A stretch of DNA of 33,577 nt from Saprospiraceae bacterium (GTDB lineage: Bacteria; Bacteroidota; Bacteroidia; Chitinophagales; Saprospiraceae). The stretch lies in the NCBI GenBank assembly GCA_020629965.1, contig JAHDCG010000064.1, forward strand, positions 1-33,577, read 5' to 3'. The position numbers and the translations under genes were made by a program. Under the pieces are notes generated by a model. That model saw only the letters and a list, made by a program, of their open reading frames with translations. It was not told the origin of the DNA and did not search any database. This document shows, one piece after another, positions 6,957 to 14,830 of the stretch (positions are counted from its first letter, which is position 1; each line of letters begins with the position of its first letter).

Positions 6957-9900
6957 TCAAAAAGTAAAATTCAAATTGACGCCAAAGCTTTTTACATTCG
7001 GAGAATTAAAATAATCGCGCCCGAAAGAGTTGCTTGTTCCCGCCAAATTCGTCTCCGGGTCCACGCCGGAATAGTCGGTAATGAGAAATAAATTACGGGC
7101 CGTCAATCCCACGGACAGACCGGTAAACGGGCCGTCGGCAAGTACGCCGGCGGGTACGGCAAACGATAAATTTAACTCTCGCAAACGCACCCATGAGCCG
7201 TCCTCGATATTTTCCTCGCTCACGCCCGCAAACGGATAGCGGCTGTAATAATCGGAGTCGAGTTTAATCGGCACGTCATTCGCGCCGCCGTCGGATTGCC
7301 GCACGCCTTCTACGATGACCTCTTCTTCTCGGTTTTCCGTGCTTTTGTGAATGCCCAAATTTTTCATTACCCCGACCGTTCCGTTAAAAATATCGCCGCC
7401 GCGACGGATGTCTAAAAGCGCGGATAAAGTGAGATTTTTAAAGGTAAATCCGTTGCGAATGCCCACCGTAAAGTCAGGATTCGGGTCGCCGACGATGCCC
7501 GGATCCTGCGGGTCGAACAGCGGATAACCTGCGTCATCGACCAATATATCGCCCGCTTCGTTGCGCAGCCAACGCGTACCGTAAATGACACCGAAAGGCT
7601 GCCCGGGAATAGCGCGATTGGAAGTAGAAGCCACGCCCGCACTCGCAAAACGGATGTCGTTTACGCCTTCGGCAAGTGAAATTACCGTGTTTTCGTTAGC
7701 GGCAAAATTGACCGTTACATCCCAGCTAAAGTTTTTTCGTTTAATCGGTTGCGCATTTAAAAGTACTTCGACGCCTTTGTTTTCAATCTCTCCCGCATTT
7801 TCTACCGCTAAAGCAAATCCGCTGGAAAATGCCACGGGCACTTCGATAATTTGGTCTTTGCTCAAAGATTGATAATAAGTCACGTCGAGACCGAGTCGAT
7901 TTTTAAAAAAGCGCAAATCCGTGCCGACTTCAAAACTGCGCGTTTGTTCGGGGCGCAAATCCGCATTGCCGATGGTCGTTTGTTGCAAAAAGGCGGTTTG
8001 GGCTTTGACGGCTTCGCGGCTCGTAAAAAAAGTTTGCAGCGCGTAAGGAAAGGCATCACCGCCGACGGTGGCATACGAAATGCGGAACTTGCCGTAGGAG
8101 AAAAATTCATTGGTCGCCATGCCGAGTATTTCGGTAAAAATGACGGATAAATTATAAGAGTCGTAGAAAAACGGATTTTCTTCGGCGGGCAAAGTCGAAG
8201 ACCAATCGAGGCGACCCGTCGTAGAAAAGTAGAGGAAATTCTTGTAACTCAACTGCAAATCGTAGAAAGAACCCGTGATTTTGCGCCGCCGCAGCAGGTC
8301 GTCGGTAAATGTCACCTGCGCTACGTTGCTGATGTCGTAAAACTCGGGAATGACAAAAGTCTCCCCTTCGGTAATGTCGTTGAGGCTGCGCTCGGAAAGG
8401 AAATTATGCCCCAGCGAAAGTTGCGCACCGAAGTTTTCGCCGATTTTTTGTTCCGCGTTGAGCAAAATGTCGGTATTCAGACTGCGAAAAGAATACAAAT
8501 CGTTGAAGATAACGCCCGTTCCGAATTCGTTGGAATTATTATCCCAGTAGGTTTTTCTTTCTTCAAAATAGTAGTCCAAACCGACGCGTGCCAGCGCATT
8601 TAACCACGGCAAAATCTCGTATTTCACCTCGGTATTTCCGATGACGCGATTGACCACATCTTCACTGCGATTGCGATTGACCGACCAGTACGGATTGTCG
8701 TAAGCTCCCCAGTAAGTACGCTGCGTGCCGTCCGAAAAACGGTAAGCCTCGGGGTTCTCCGCCGGATTTTCGACGCCGTTGCTCAAATCGAAAGTAACGG
8801 GTGCACGCATCAAACCGAGCATGGCCCCCGACAGATTGGAGCCGCGCTGCTGCCTGACGCCGCCCGAGTTAATATAATTTGCGGTGGCACTGACGGACAA
8901 TTTATCGGTAATTTTATTTTCGCCGGAAAGTTTGAGCGTCGCCCGCGAAAATTCCGCCTGCGGTATCACGCCCGTCTGTTCCAAATAGCTGCCCGAAAGG
9001 TAAAAACGGGTCTTTTCGTTGCCGCCCGAAATGCTCAAACTCGTGGTCGAACCCACGCCCGTTTGAAAAAAGTCGCCGGGATTGTCGAAGGCTTCGACGC
9101 GTTGTTCACCGGCGGCGGGGTTGCTCTGCCCGACGATGCGACCGTTGGGATTGAAGGGAAAATCAGTGCTGCCGTCGTAGCGCAGCGTGTCGATGCGCGG
9201 TCCCCAACTGCGGTTGCTTTCGAGCGGCCCGCGATAAACCGCTTCGCCGTTCTGCTCGATGCCCTGCGCGAAAAGTTGCTGCTGACCGGGCAGTTTGTTG
9301 ACGCGGTCGAAGGTAAAAGATTGGCGCAGTTTAATCACCGTTTTACCGGCTTTACCTTTTTTGGTCGTTATGATAACGGCACCGTTGGCGGCACGCACGC
9401 CGTAAAGAGCCGTAGCGGATGCACCTTTCAAAACGGTCAAATTTTCAATGTCATCGGGATTAATGTCGATGGCTCGATTGGAATGGTCAACGAAGTTAGA
9501 ACCCGCATAGCTGTTGTCAATCGGCACACCGTCCACGACAAAAAGCGGCGCGTTGTTATTGAGCGAAGTGCGCCCGCGAATGACGATGGTCGAAGAAGCC
9601 CCGGGACTGCCCGAGCTGCTCGTGACCTGCACGCCGGCGACTTTTCCGCCGATGGCATCGACTAAATTCGTCTCGGTGCTGCTGCCGATGTCTTCGCTTT
9701 GCAGACTTTGCGCCGAGTAACCGACTGCTTTTTTATCTTTTTCAATGCCGACCGCACTAACGACGACCTCTTTTAAAATCGCCGCCGACTCTTTGAGTAC
9801 CACGGTATAGTTTTCTCGTGCGTCCAATTCGACTTCGGTTTGCTCGTAACCGATAAACGAAAAAATCAAGGTATTTACCCCTGCGGGTACGGAAAGCGAA

Positions 9901-10082
9901 AAAGTGCCGTCAAAGTCGGAAACCGTGCCGCCCGTCGGCTGCTCTTTAAGTAAAATGCTGACACCCGGCAGCGGAATACCGTCGATTGAGTTTTCGTAAA
10001 CCGTACCCGTGACGGTACGCTGGGCGAGGGAGATTTGGACGGCAAACAACAGCACGACCAAAACCGAGTATAATCGTTTCAT
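6957..10082 (-). CDS. susC: SusC/RagA-family TonB-dependent receptor
   Basis: A 1041-residue outer-membrane transporter. Residues 1-20 are a signal peptide. Residues ~22-105 are a carboxypeptidase-regulatory-like beta sandwich (RTVTGTVYEN, GTFSLSVPAG, IGYEQTEVEL). The plug domain starts near ILKEVVVSAVG and contains VAGVQVTSSSG, IVIRGRTSLN and LFVVDGVPID. The rest is a 22-strand barrel ending in the aromatic FGVNLNFTF. It takes up nutrients using energy from TonB, with SusD as the surface lid. The length is normal for SusC. It has its own promoter at 10285-10317 and a leader of ~195 nt with two hairpins. A TonB-like gene lies upstream on the same strand, behind its own terminator. Confidence 0.96.
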   Translation of the reverse strand: MKRLYSVLVVLLFAVQISLAQRTVTGTVYENSIDGIPLPGVSILLKEQPTGGTVSDFDGTFSLSVPAGVNTLIFSFIGYEQTEVELDARENYTVVLKESAAILKEVVVSAVGIEKDKKAVGYSAQSLQSEDIGSSTETNLVDAIGGKVAGVQVTSSSGSPGASSTIVIRGRTSLNNNAPLFVVDGVPIDNSYAGSNFVDHSNRAIDINPDDIENLTVLKGASATALYGVRAANGAVIITTKKGKAGKTVIKLRQSFTFDRVNKLPGQQQLFAQGIEQNGEAVYRGPLESNRSWGPRIDTLRYDGSTDFPFNPNGRIVGQSNPAAGEQRVEAFDNPGDFFQTGVGSTTSLSISGGNEKTRFYLSGSYLEQTGVIPQAEFSRATLKLSGENKITDKLSVSATANYINSGGVRQQRGSNLSGAMLGLMRAPVTFDLSNGVENPAENPEAYRFSDGTQRTYWGAYDNPYWSVNRNRSEDVVNRVIGNTEVKYEILPWLNALARVGLDYYFEERKTYWDNNSNEFGTGVIFNDLYSFRSLNTDILLNAEQKIGENFGAQLSLGHNFLSERSLNDITEGETFVIPEFYDISNVAQVTFTDDLLRRRKITGSFYDLQLSYKNFLYFSTTGRLDWSSTLPAEENPFFYDSYNLSVIFTEILGMATNEFFSYGKFRISYATVGGDAFPYALQTFFTSREAVKAQTAFLQQTTIGNADLRPEQTRSFEVGTDLRFFKNRLGLDVTYYQSLSKDQIIEVPVAFSSGFALAVENAGEIENKGVEVLLNAQPIKRKNFSWDVTVNFAANENTVISLAEGVNDIRFASAGVASTSNRAIPGQPFGVIYGTRWLRNEAGDILVDDAGYPLFDPQDPGIVGDPNPDFTVGIRNGFTFKNLTLSALLDIRRGGDIFNGTVGVMKNLGIHKSTENREEEVIVEGVRQSDGGANDVPIKLDSDYYSRYPFAGVSEENIEDGSWVRLRELNLSFAVPAGVLADGPFTGLSVGLTARNLFLITDYSGVDPETNLAGTSNSFGRDYFNSPNVKSFGVNLNFTF

Positions 10083-10480
10083 CGAAAAAAAATTTCTTAA
10101 CGGAAAAAAGAATTGCTCAAAGAAGGAAAGAAAGAGGCGAGAGGAACGCCCCCGGGAAGGAAAGTCTAACAGTCAAAAATAGGCTGCAACCCCAACAGGC
10201 TCGGGGTTTCGCGGTTGAGAGCGACCGCGTTTTTTATTAGATTGTCAATGTAGATGAAAGGCATATACAATGGTTGATTTTGTGCAAAGGTAAGGGCTTA
10301 AATTCGTATTTCCCAAACAATTTGAAAAATAAATTTTTCGGGCAGTCGAGACTGTTCTCTGAAAGGTATCAAGTAAGAATCGCAAAAAGGGAATTCTTTG
10401 CCGAAAATTTCAGCAAACGGTATTGCCGCGAGAGAGGAAAAAATATAAAGGAGTTCAGATGTATGAAAAATCAGCTCTTA
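10083..10480 (-). other. Structured susC leader and upstream gap
   Basis: This gap has no convincing gene. It holds the susC promoter (10285-10317) and a leader with two hairpins: 10188-10193 with 10203-10208, and 10210-10215 with 10224-10229. The second is followed on the plus strand by six T (10230-10235), so it has the shape of a plus-strand terminator. An open frame at 10274-10576 (+) starts at the promoter and crosses the tonB terminator, and I do not consider it real. Confidence 0.55.
10285..10317 (-). promoter_or_regulatory. Bacteroidota-type promoter of susC-susD
   Basis: Read on the minus strand, TTTG (10317-10314) is followed after 21 nt by TACCTTTG (10292-10285), an exact match to the -7 consensus TAnnTTTG with suitable spacing to the -33 TTTG. 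The predicted start of transcription is near 10278, giving a ~195-nt leader. Confidence 0.7.
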
Positions 10481-10513
10481 AAAAAAGCCGAGCGCACAAA
10501 TGCACTCGGCTTT
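10481..10513 (-). terminator. Terminator of the tonB-like gene
   Basis: On the minus strand a stem AAAGCCGAGTGCA pairs with its near-complement (one mismatch) around a short loop and is followed by a T run. It begins 27 nt after the stop codon of the TonB-like gene and separates it from susC. Confidence 0.82.
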
Positions 10514-10539
10514 AAATTTCAACTTTTCAAAATACCCCT

Positions 10540-11427
10540 TCACTCCAACACAAACCGTATCGGCAAATTAAAATAAACCGGAACATTCCTGCCGCCCTGT
10601 CTTCCCGGTTTCCACTTCGGCATTTTATTGACGACGCGCAGGGCTTCCGCGCCGCAGCCGGCACCGGTGTCGCGCAGGATTTCGGCGTTTTCTACCTCTC
10701 CCGTTTTGCTGACGATGAAGCGAATGACGACCGTACCCTGCACATTATTTTCACGGGCGATAGCGGGGTAGTTGATTTGCTTGTAGATGAATTGCAGCAT
10801 TTCTCTCTGTGCGCACTGCTTCAACTCTTTTTCATCGGCGATACTCTCGCATTCCGGCGACAGAAAACGCGGCATTTGCTCGGCAAATTTCAAAGGTTTC
10901 TCTTCCGTCGGCGGCAGGGGCGGCGGCGGTGCAACGGGCGACGGCGGTACGTCGGGCAGAGTCGAGCGGGCAATGTCGGTCAGCACATCATTCGGCTCCA
11001 CGTAGGTGTCGATAAACGGCGGGTCTTCGACGGGTTCTTCGTCGGGTACGGTCTCGATGGTCGGCGGCGGCAGGGGCGGCGGGGGTGGTTTGGGGAAGGC
11101 GGTCGGCGGTACGGTTTCCATGATTTCCTCATACACCTCATATTCGGGAATGAAGACTTCGCTTTCGTAAGTCGTCCAACCGAAAGCCAAAATGACAAAG
11201 GCGAGCGAAAAAGTCAAGCCGCCGCGCAGTACTGTATTGTGCCAACGCAGCGCATCGACCGCAGGGGCTTTGTTGCGGGCGGCGGGGTGAATAATTTCTT
11301 TGACTTTCGGGTCAGTACTGCGCTGTGCAAGGTAGCGACGCAGGGCGTAAATGACGGCTAAAAGAAGGGAGGCGAGGACGGCAATGCCCACGGCAAGCTC
11401 CTTACCGCTGATGGTGATATCCAACAT
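10540..11427 (-). CDS. TonB-like energy-transducing protein
   Basis: A 295-residue inner-membrane protein. It has two predicted membrane segments (about 9-28 and 66-86), a periplasmic proline-rich spacer (~108-190, with PPPPPLPPP and repeated Pro-Glu/Pro-Val), and a C-terminal TonB domain (~205-295) with YPAIARENNVQGTVVIRF, SKTGEVENAEILRD and WKPGRQGGRNVPVYFNLPIRF. Such proteins couple the proton motive force to outer-membrane receptors such as SusC, encoded just downstream. Classical TonB has one membrane helix; the extra N-terminal one is seen in Bacteroidota variants. No exbB or exbD gene is in the window. Confidence 0.92.
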   Translation of the reverse strand: MLDITISGKELAVGIAVLASLLLAVIYALRRYLAQRSTDPKVKEIIHPAARNKAPAVDALRWHNTVLRGGLTFSLAFVILAFGWTTYESEVFIPEYEVYEEIMETVPPTAFPKPPPPPLPPPTIETVPDEEPVEDPPFIDTYVEPNDVLTDIARSTLPDVPPSPVAPPPPLPPTEEKPLKFAEQMPRFLSPECESIADEKELKQCAQREMLQFIYKQINYPAIARENNVQGTVVIRFIVSKTGEVENAEILRDTGAGCGAEALRVVNKMPKWKPGRQGGRNVPVYFNLPIRFVLE

Positions 11428-11583
11428 GATTTAGTAATTTTAGCTCCGTAAAACGCAGATTTCACTGCCTTTTCGAGCGCATGAAAAAAGGATAATAACC
11501 GGTAGGAAAGCTGTCAGCTTAGTTTGAAAGGACGACTTAAAATTTAACAGGTAAGATGTGGGACAGGCGGTTTTTGGTGTGTT

Positions 11584-11610
11584 TTAGACAGGATTTTTAG
11601 ACAGGATTAC
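11584..11610. repeat. Short tandem repeat TTAGACAGGATT
   Basis: Two adjacent copies of a ~13-nt unit (TTAGACAGGATT) followed by decayed copies (ACAAGATTTT, GAGGATTT), in the gap between the TonB-like and sulfotransferase genes. The function is unknown. Confidence 0.5.
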
Positions 11611-11679
11611 AAGATTTTGAGGATTTCTGTTTTTACAATCGCGCCGCGCAAAAGTCAAAGCCGCCTCTCCCCTCTCTCC

Positions 11680-12669
11680 TCAAACAATATCCCCCGGATA
11701 CCTCCCCACCCCCGTCGGGTACAATTTCACCGTCCGGCGCAGCATATCTTTTGCCCGCATTTCGTGGAGTTGTTCTTTGAAAGGTTTGTGATTTTCGGGT
11801 TGATAATCGTAGCCGAGGGCGGCGAAAATTTGTTCGGCGCGGCGCAGGTCGGGGTTGAGGACGTACTTTTCATTTAACGCAAAAGCGGAAAAAGCGGCGC
11901 GTAATAATTGTTGTTCGGCAGGTTTTAATTTTTGAAAACGCCCGACGCTCGACCGGCCGATTTTGCCGTGCTCGTTGTGCTGCCAACCGGGCATTTGTAC
12001 TACTTTTTCGCGTTCGGCGGCGGAGGGTTCCAACAGATTGACTTCGGTCGGCAGTTGCAGAAAGTCCAATAAATCCGCAACCGTTCGGGCGGGATTTTGG
12101 GTCAAACCTTCATACGACAAACGATAATAACCGGGCAGATGTGCCGCCGACAAAGCCCGCGCATTGGCAAACAAACAACGCCCCGCCGCAAACCAGGCAT
12201 CATGTCCGCGACGCAGCAGAGAAGCCGCCGTGTCGTAAGGATTGCGGGCGACCTGTATGAGTTTTGCCTGCGGATATTGCTCTCCGAAAAAGGTAAAATT
12301 GTAACTGTTTGCCGGCGATTTTTCTAACCAAATCGACTTGCCGTTTGCGTGCAGCGGCTTCGCAAAAAAATCGCGGAGAAAGTCGTCGTAAGTCTTGCTG
12401 CCGGTTATCAATTTTTTCAATTCCGGGCGCGACCAACCGTAGTCCGGATTGTCCAACAGCACACCGTTAAACATAAACCAAGCGGGTGATTTCAGTCCTT
12501 TAATCTTGCCGGTTTTCAGCAGACGCCCTTTGTATTTCGCCCAATTCTGCTGCAATTCTCGATGCACAAAAAGGTAAGTCTCCGACCCCGCGAATATCTC
12601 GGGATGCCGGTTCAGAATGTTGACGAGTAAGGAACTGCCCGTGCTTGGCGAGCCGCCGGTGAGAATCAT
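11680..12669 (-). CDS. Sulfotransferase family protein
   Basis: A 329-residue enzyme with the two PAPS-binding signatures. The 5'-phosphosulfate loop GGSPSTGSSLL is at residues 5-15, and the 3'-phosphate motif VARNPYDTAASLL is at ~140-152 with Arg142 and Ser150. It would transfer sulfate from PAPS to a hydroxyl or amine of a carbohydrate, lipid or small molecule. The start directly before ILTGGSPSTG is usual for this family. There is no signal peptide, so it acts in the cytoplasm. No PAPS-synthesis or glycan-assembly genes are adjacent, so the acceptor is unknown. Confidence 0.88.
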   Translation of the reverse strand: MILTGGSPSTGSSLLVNILNRHPEIFAGSETYLFVHRELQQNWAKYKGRLLKTGKIKGLKSPAWFMFNGVLLDNPDYGWSRPELKKLITGSKTYDDFLRDFFAKPLHANGKSIWLEKSPANSYNFTFFGEQYPQAKLIQVARNPYDTAASLLRRGHDAWFAAGRCLFANARALSAAHLPGYYRLSYEGLTQNPARTVADLLDFLQLPTEVNLLEPSAAEREKVVQMPGWQHNEHGKIGRSSVGRFQKLKPAEQQLLRAAFSAFALNEKYVLNPDLRRAEQIFAALGYDYQPENHKPFKEQLHEMRAKDMLRRTVKLYPTGVGRYPGDIV

Positions 12670-12675
12670 TGGGTT

Positions 12676-12715
12676 GATTTGAGATATTAGATTTTAGATT
12701 TTAGACGTTAGATTT
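12676..12715 (-). repeat. Period-7 intergenic repeat, family B
   Basis: About five 7-nt units of the type TAGATTT/TAGACGT immediately upstream of the sulfotransferase start. Related copies are at 20978, 26730 and 26855. Confidence 0.75.
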
Positions 12716-12734
12716 CAAACGTTAAACTACGCAG

Positions 12735-12767
12735 AAAGCCCTTTCGACCGATGACCGAAAGGGCTTT
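12735..12767. terminator. Hairpin between skp and sulfotransferase
   Basis: Arms of 12 nt, AAAGCCCTTTCG (12735-12746) and its complement (12756-12767), with a 9-nt loop. It lies about 120 nt past the skp stop on the minus strand. The T tail is weak, so termination is likely but not certain. Confidence 0.6.
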
Positions 12768-12884
12768 TCACGGAGAGAGGCAGTTAGTTCAGTTCCCGAC
12801 CTTATGACAAAACGAAAGCCGAAACCCAACACCTACTCCCGACTGAAGTACGGGATTTCGCTATCGCTCAACACCAACCACCAC

Positions 12885-13409
12885 CTACATTCCCAATTTA
12901 GCCTTCACCTGCGGCATCAAATCGTCCGCATCCGCAGCGAAAACAATCGGGTTATTAGCAATAACGGAAGTATCGAAAATCATGGCGTAGTTGCCTTCTT
13001 TTCCGACCGCGTCGATGGCATTTTGTACTTTTTCGAGGATGGGCGTGTACAGCTCTTCGCGCTTTTTAGCCACATCGTTAATGACTTTTTGCTCGTATTG
13101 CATAATTTCCTCCTGCTTCTTACGAAATTCTTTTTCCTTCGCTTGTGCCACCGCCGGCGTCACCGTGCCGCCTTGATATTCCTTGGCAAAAGCCGTGTAT
13201 TCCGCCTCAAAATTTTTCGCCATCGTCTCGCCTTTTTTAATCAACTGCTCTTGGTAAGCACGCAGATTAGAGTCGGCGGATTTGGTTTCGGGCAACTGTG
13301 CAATCAAGTTACCGGAGTTCAAATGTCCGTATTTTTGGGCGAAAACGCTGCTTGCATTTACCGCCAAAAGTGCTACGACCAAAGCCGCAATTTTCATCAA
13401 TTTTTTCAT
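12885..13409 (-). CDS. OmpH/Skp-family periplasmic chaperone
   Basis: A 174-residue exported protein. Residues 1-24 form a signal peptide ending in SSVFAQ. The mature part begins KYGHLNSGNLIAQLPE, the typical Skp/OmpH start, then has long charged coiled-coil helices (~45-125, KAKEKEFRKKQEE and similar) and a C-terminal beta strand region NYAMIFDTS. Skp holds unfolded outer-membrane proteins in the periplasm, which fits a genome with large receptors and T9SS cargo. Usually it lies near bamA; here it stands alone beside the sulfotransferase gene. Confidence 0.9.
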   Translation of the reverse strand: MKKLMKIAALVVALLAVNASSVFAQKYGHLNSGNLIAQLPETKSADSNLRAYQEQLIKKGETMAKNFEAEYTAFAKEYQGGTVTPAVAQAKEKEFRKKQEEIMQYEQKVINDVAKKREELYTPILEKVQNAIDAVGKEGNYAMIFDTSVIANNPIVFAADADDLMPQVKAKLGM

Positions 13410-13611
13410 GAATTATTTTTTGTTTTGGTGGGATAAAGACCCCCTACCCCCCGGAGCGGGGGAACTTTTTTCACGTTTAAGTTTTGTATATATTTCCGAT
13501 TATGTGGCTTTCTCCTTGATGAAAAAATTCGTGCTGCAATACCGAAAATCACTTATCAAAAAAGAAAAGATACTTAAATTCAATTAACAGTATAAAGCGA
13601 AAGCCGCCCGG

Positions 13612-13638
13612 CAACCGTCAACTGACAACCGTCAACTA
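13612..13638 (-). repeat. Period-7 intergenic repeat, family C
   Basis: Four 7-nt units of the form CAACCGT/CAACTGA. The complementary orientation occurs at 19910 and 24151, the same orientation at 24288. Confidence 0.7.
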
Positions 13639-13709
13639 AAATTGGGACGCAAAAATATAAAAATCGCACATCTTTTGGGAAATTTTTAACGTCCGGTCAA
13701 CCAAAGCGG

Positions 13710-13717
13710 TAATTTTG
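13710..13717 (+). promoter_or_regulatory. Putative -7 element of the AraC gene
   Basis: TAATTTTG matches TAnnTTTG and lies 25 nt before the ATG at 13743. No TTTG is found at the expected -33 distance, so the call is tentative. Confidence 0.4.
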
Positions 13718-13742
13718 CTGTCTTTCATTAAAATCTTCGCCT

Positions 13743-14603
13743 ATGATTACCGTGCCGCAGCGGCTGTTCGACCTACCGACGGTTCGCGTACTTTTTCGGA
13801 ACGAAAAGAGCAGTATTCTGCACAAAAGGTTGTACGCCGAGATGCGCGGGCGCGAAAGCTATGTGTCCCGCCCTGCCCTCTCCGTGGTCTTAAGCGGTAC
13901 GCAACAAATTGAAAATCAGAACGGTACGGTCATTCGACTGCAAGCCGGCGAGATGATTTTAATGCAAAAAGGAATTTACACCATTTCCGATTTAGTGCCG
14001 ACGGGCGGCAGTTACGCAAGTCTGGTTTTCTTTTTTGATGAATCTTCGATACACAAAATTTTCCCCGAAACGCTGACGGAAAGCAGCAGCAAAAATTTTC
14101 TCAAACTCTCCGAAAATTCCGGTCTCTCCCTCTTCAAAAACAGCATTTTAGACTTTGCCGCCGACGAAAAGAAACTGCCTGCCGTGTTGGGCGCAGCCAA
14201 ATTGACCGAACTGCTTTGCTTATTAAAAGCACACCAAAAATCAACCGCAATCACGCAGGTACTCACCGCCGCACCCGAGCAAAAACGGCGCAATCTGTCG
14301 GCATTCATGGAAGCCAACTTCAGCAAGCCGCTCAAAGTCGAGGATTACGCCTTCCTCACCGGTCGCAGCCTGACCGTCTTTCGCCGCGACTTTAAGAACA
14401 AATACGGACAAACCCCGCAAACCTGGCTCAAAGCCCGCCGCATGCAACGCGCCAAAGACCTGCTGACCGACAACACGCTGACCGTCGCCGCTGCCGCCGA
14501 AGAAACGGGCTACCAAAATGTCTCGCATTTTATCAAAAATTTTAAATCGGAGTTTGGGGTTTCGCCGGGGGTTTATGTGCGGGAAGTTTTGTTGAATCGT
14601 TGA
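13743..14603 (+). CDS. AraC-family transcriptional regulator
   Basis: A 286-residue regulator. Residues ~1-130 form an unassigned cupin-like sensor region (VVLSGTQQIENQNG, LQAGEMILMQKGIY). Residues ~185-283 contain the double helix-turn-helix of the AraC/XylS family, with KVEDYAFLTGRSLTVFRRDFK as first helix pair and ETGYQNVSHFIKNFKSEFGVSP as the hallmark second block. It should bind DNA as an activator or repressor. The closest downstream target on the same strand is the giant adhesin gene, 227 nt away. The last codons (LLNR and stop TGA) are made from the period-8 family A repeat, so the C-terminus may have been altered by repeat insertion. Confidence 0.92.
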   Translation: MITVPQRLFDLPTVRVLFRNEKSSILHKRLYAEMRGRESYVSRPALSVVLSGTQQIENQNGTVIRLQAGEMILMQKGIYTISDLVPTGGSYASLVFFFDESSIHKIFPETLTESSSKNFLKLSENSGLSLFKNSILDFAADEKKLPAVLGAAKLTELLCLLKAHQKSTAITQVLTAAPEQKRRNLSAFMEANFSKPLKVEDYAFLTGRSLTVFRRDFKNKYGQTPQTWLKARRMQRAKDLLTDNTLTVAAAAEETGYQNVSHFIKNFKSEFGVSPGVYVREVLLNR

Positions 14604-14620
14604 GGTGTTGAATCGTTGAG
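14591..14620 (+). repeat. Period-8 repeat, family A, overlapping the AraC stop codon
   Basis: GTTGAATCGTTGAGG-type units. The AraC gene stop codon (14601-14603) is inside the first unit. An inverted arm follows at 14648-14692. Confidence 0.8.
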
Positions 14621-14647
14621 GACTACACGCAACAGCACGACTTTCAA

Positions 14648-14692
14648 GTTCAACACGCTCAACGATTCAACGATTCAACAATTCAACAACTC
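14648..14692 (-). repeat. Period-8 repeat, family A, inverted arm
   Basis: Five to six units of TCAACGAT/TCAACAAT, complementary to 14591-14620 across a 27-nt spacer, so a stem-loop is possible in the AraC transcript's 3' end. Confidence 0.8.
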
Positions 14693-14830
14693 CCCACAAT
14701 CAAAAAATTCATATATTCACGAACATTCCCCCGCATTACCAACTTCATCTTGAACCAATATTACCCTCCTCAACGTATCTTATAAAAGTTTATCCAAAGC
14801 AAATTTCCCAACGTTCAATAATCGTTTTCC

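Larger units (their letters stand above)
13410..13742. other. Divergent intergenic region between skp and the AraC gene
   Basis: No gene is seen in these 333 nt. It contains a GC-rich hairpin (13448-13453 with 13457-13462) followed on the plus strand by six T, located in the skp leader; a family C repeat at 13612-13638; and a TAATTTTG motif at 13710-13717 ahead of the AraC gene. Confidence 0.5.

Noticed and set aside
10274-10576. Plus-strand 100-codon frame between susC and the TonB-like gene
   Set aside because: It starts on top of the susC promoter, runs through the TonB terminator and into the antisense of that gene; no homology or signal peptide.
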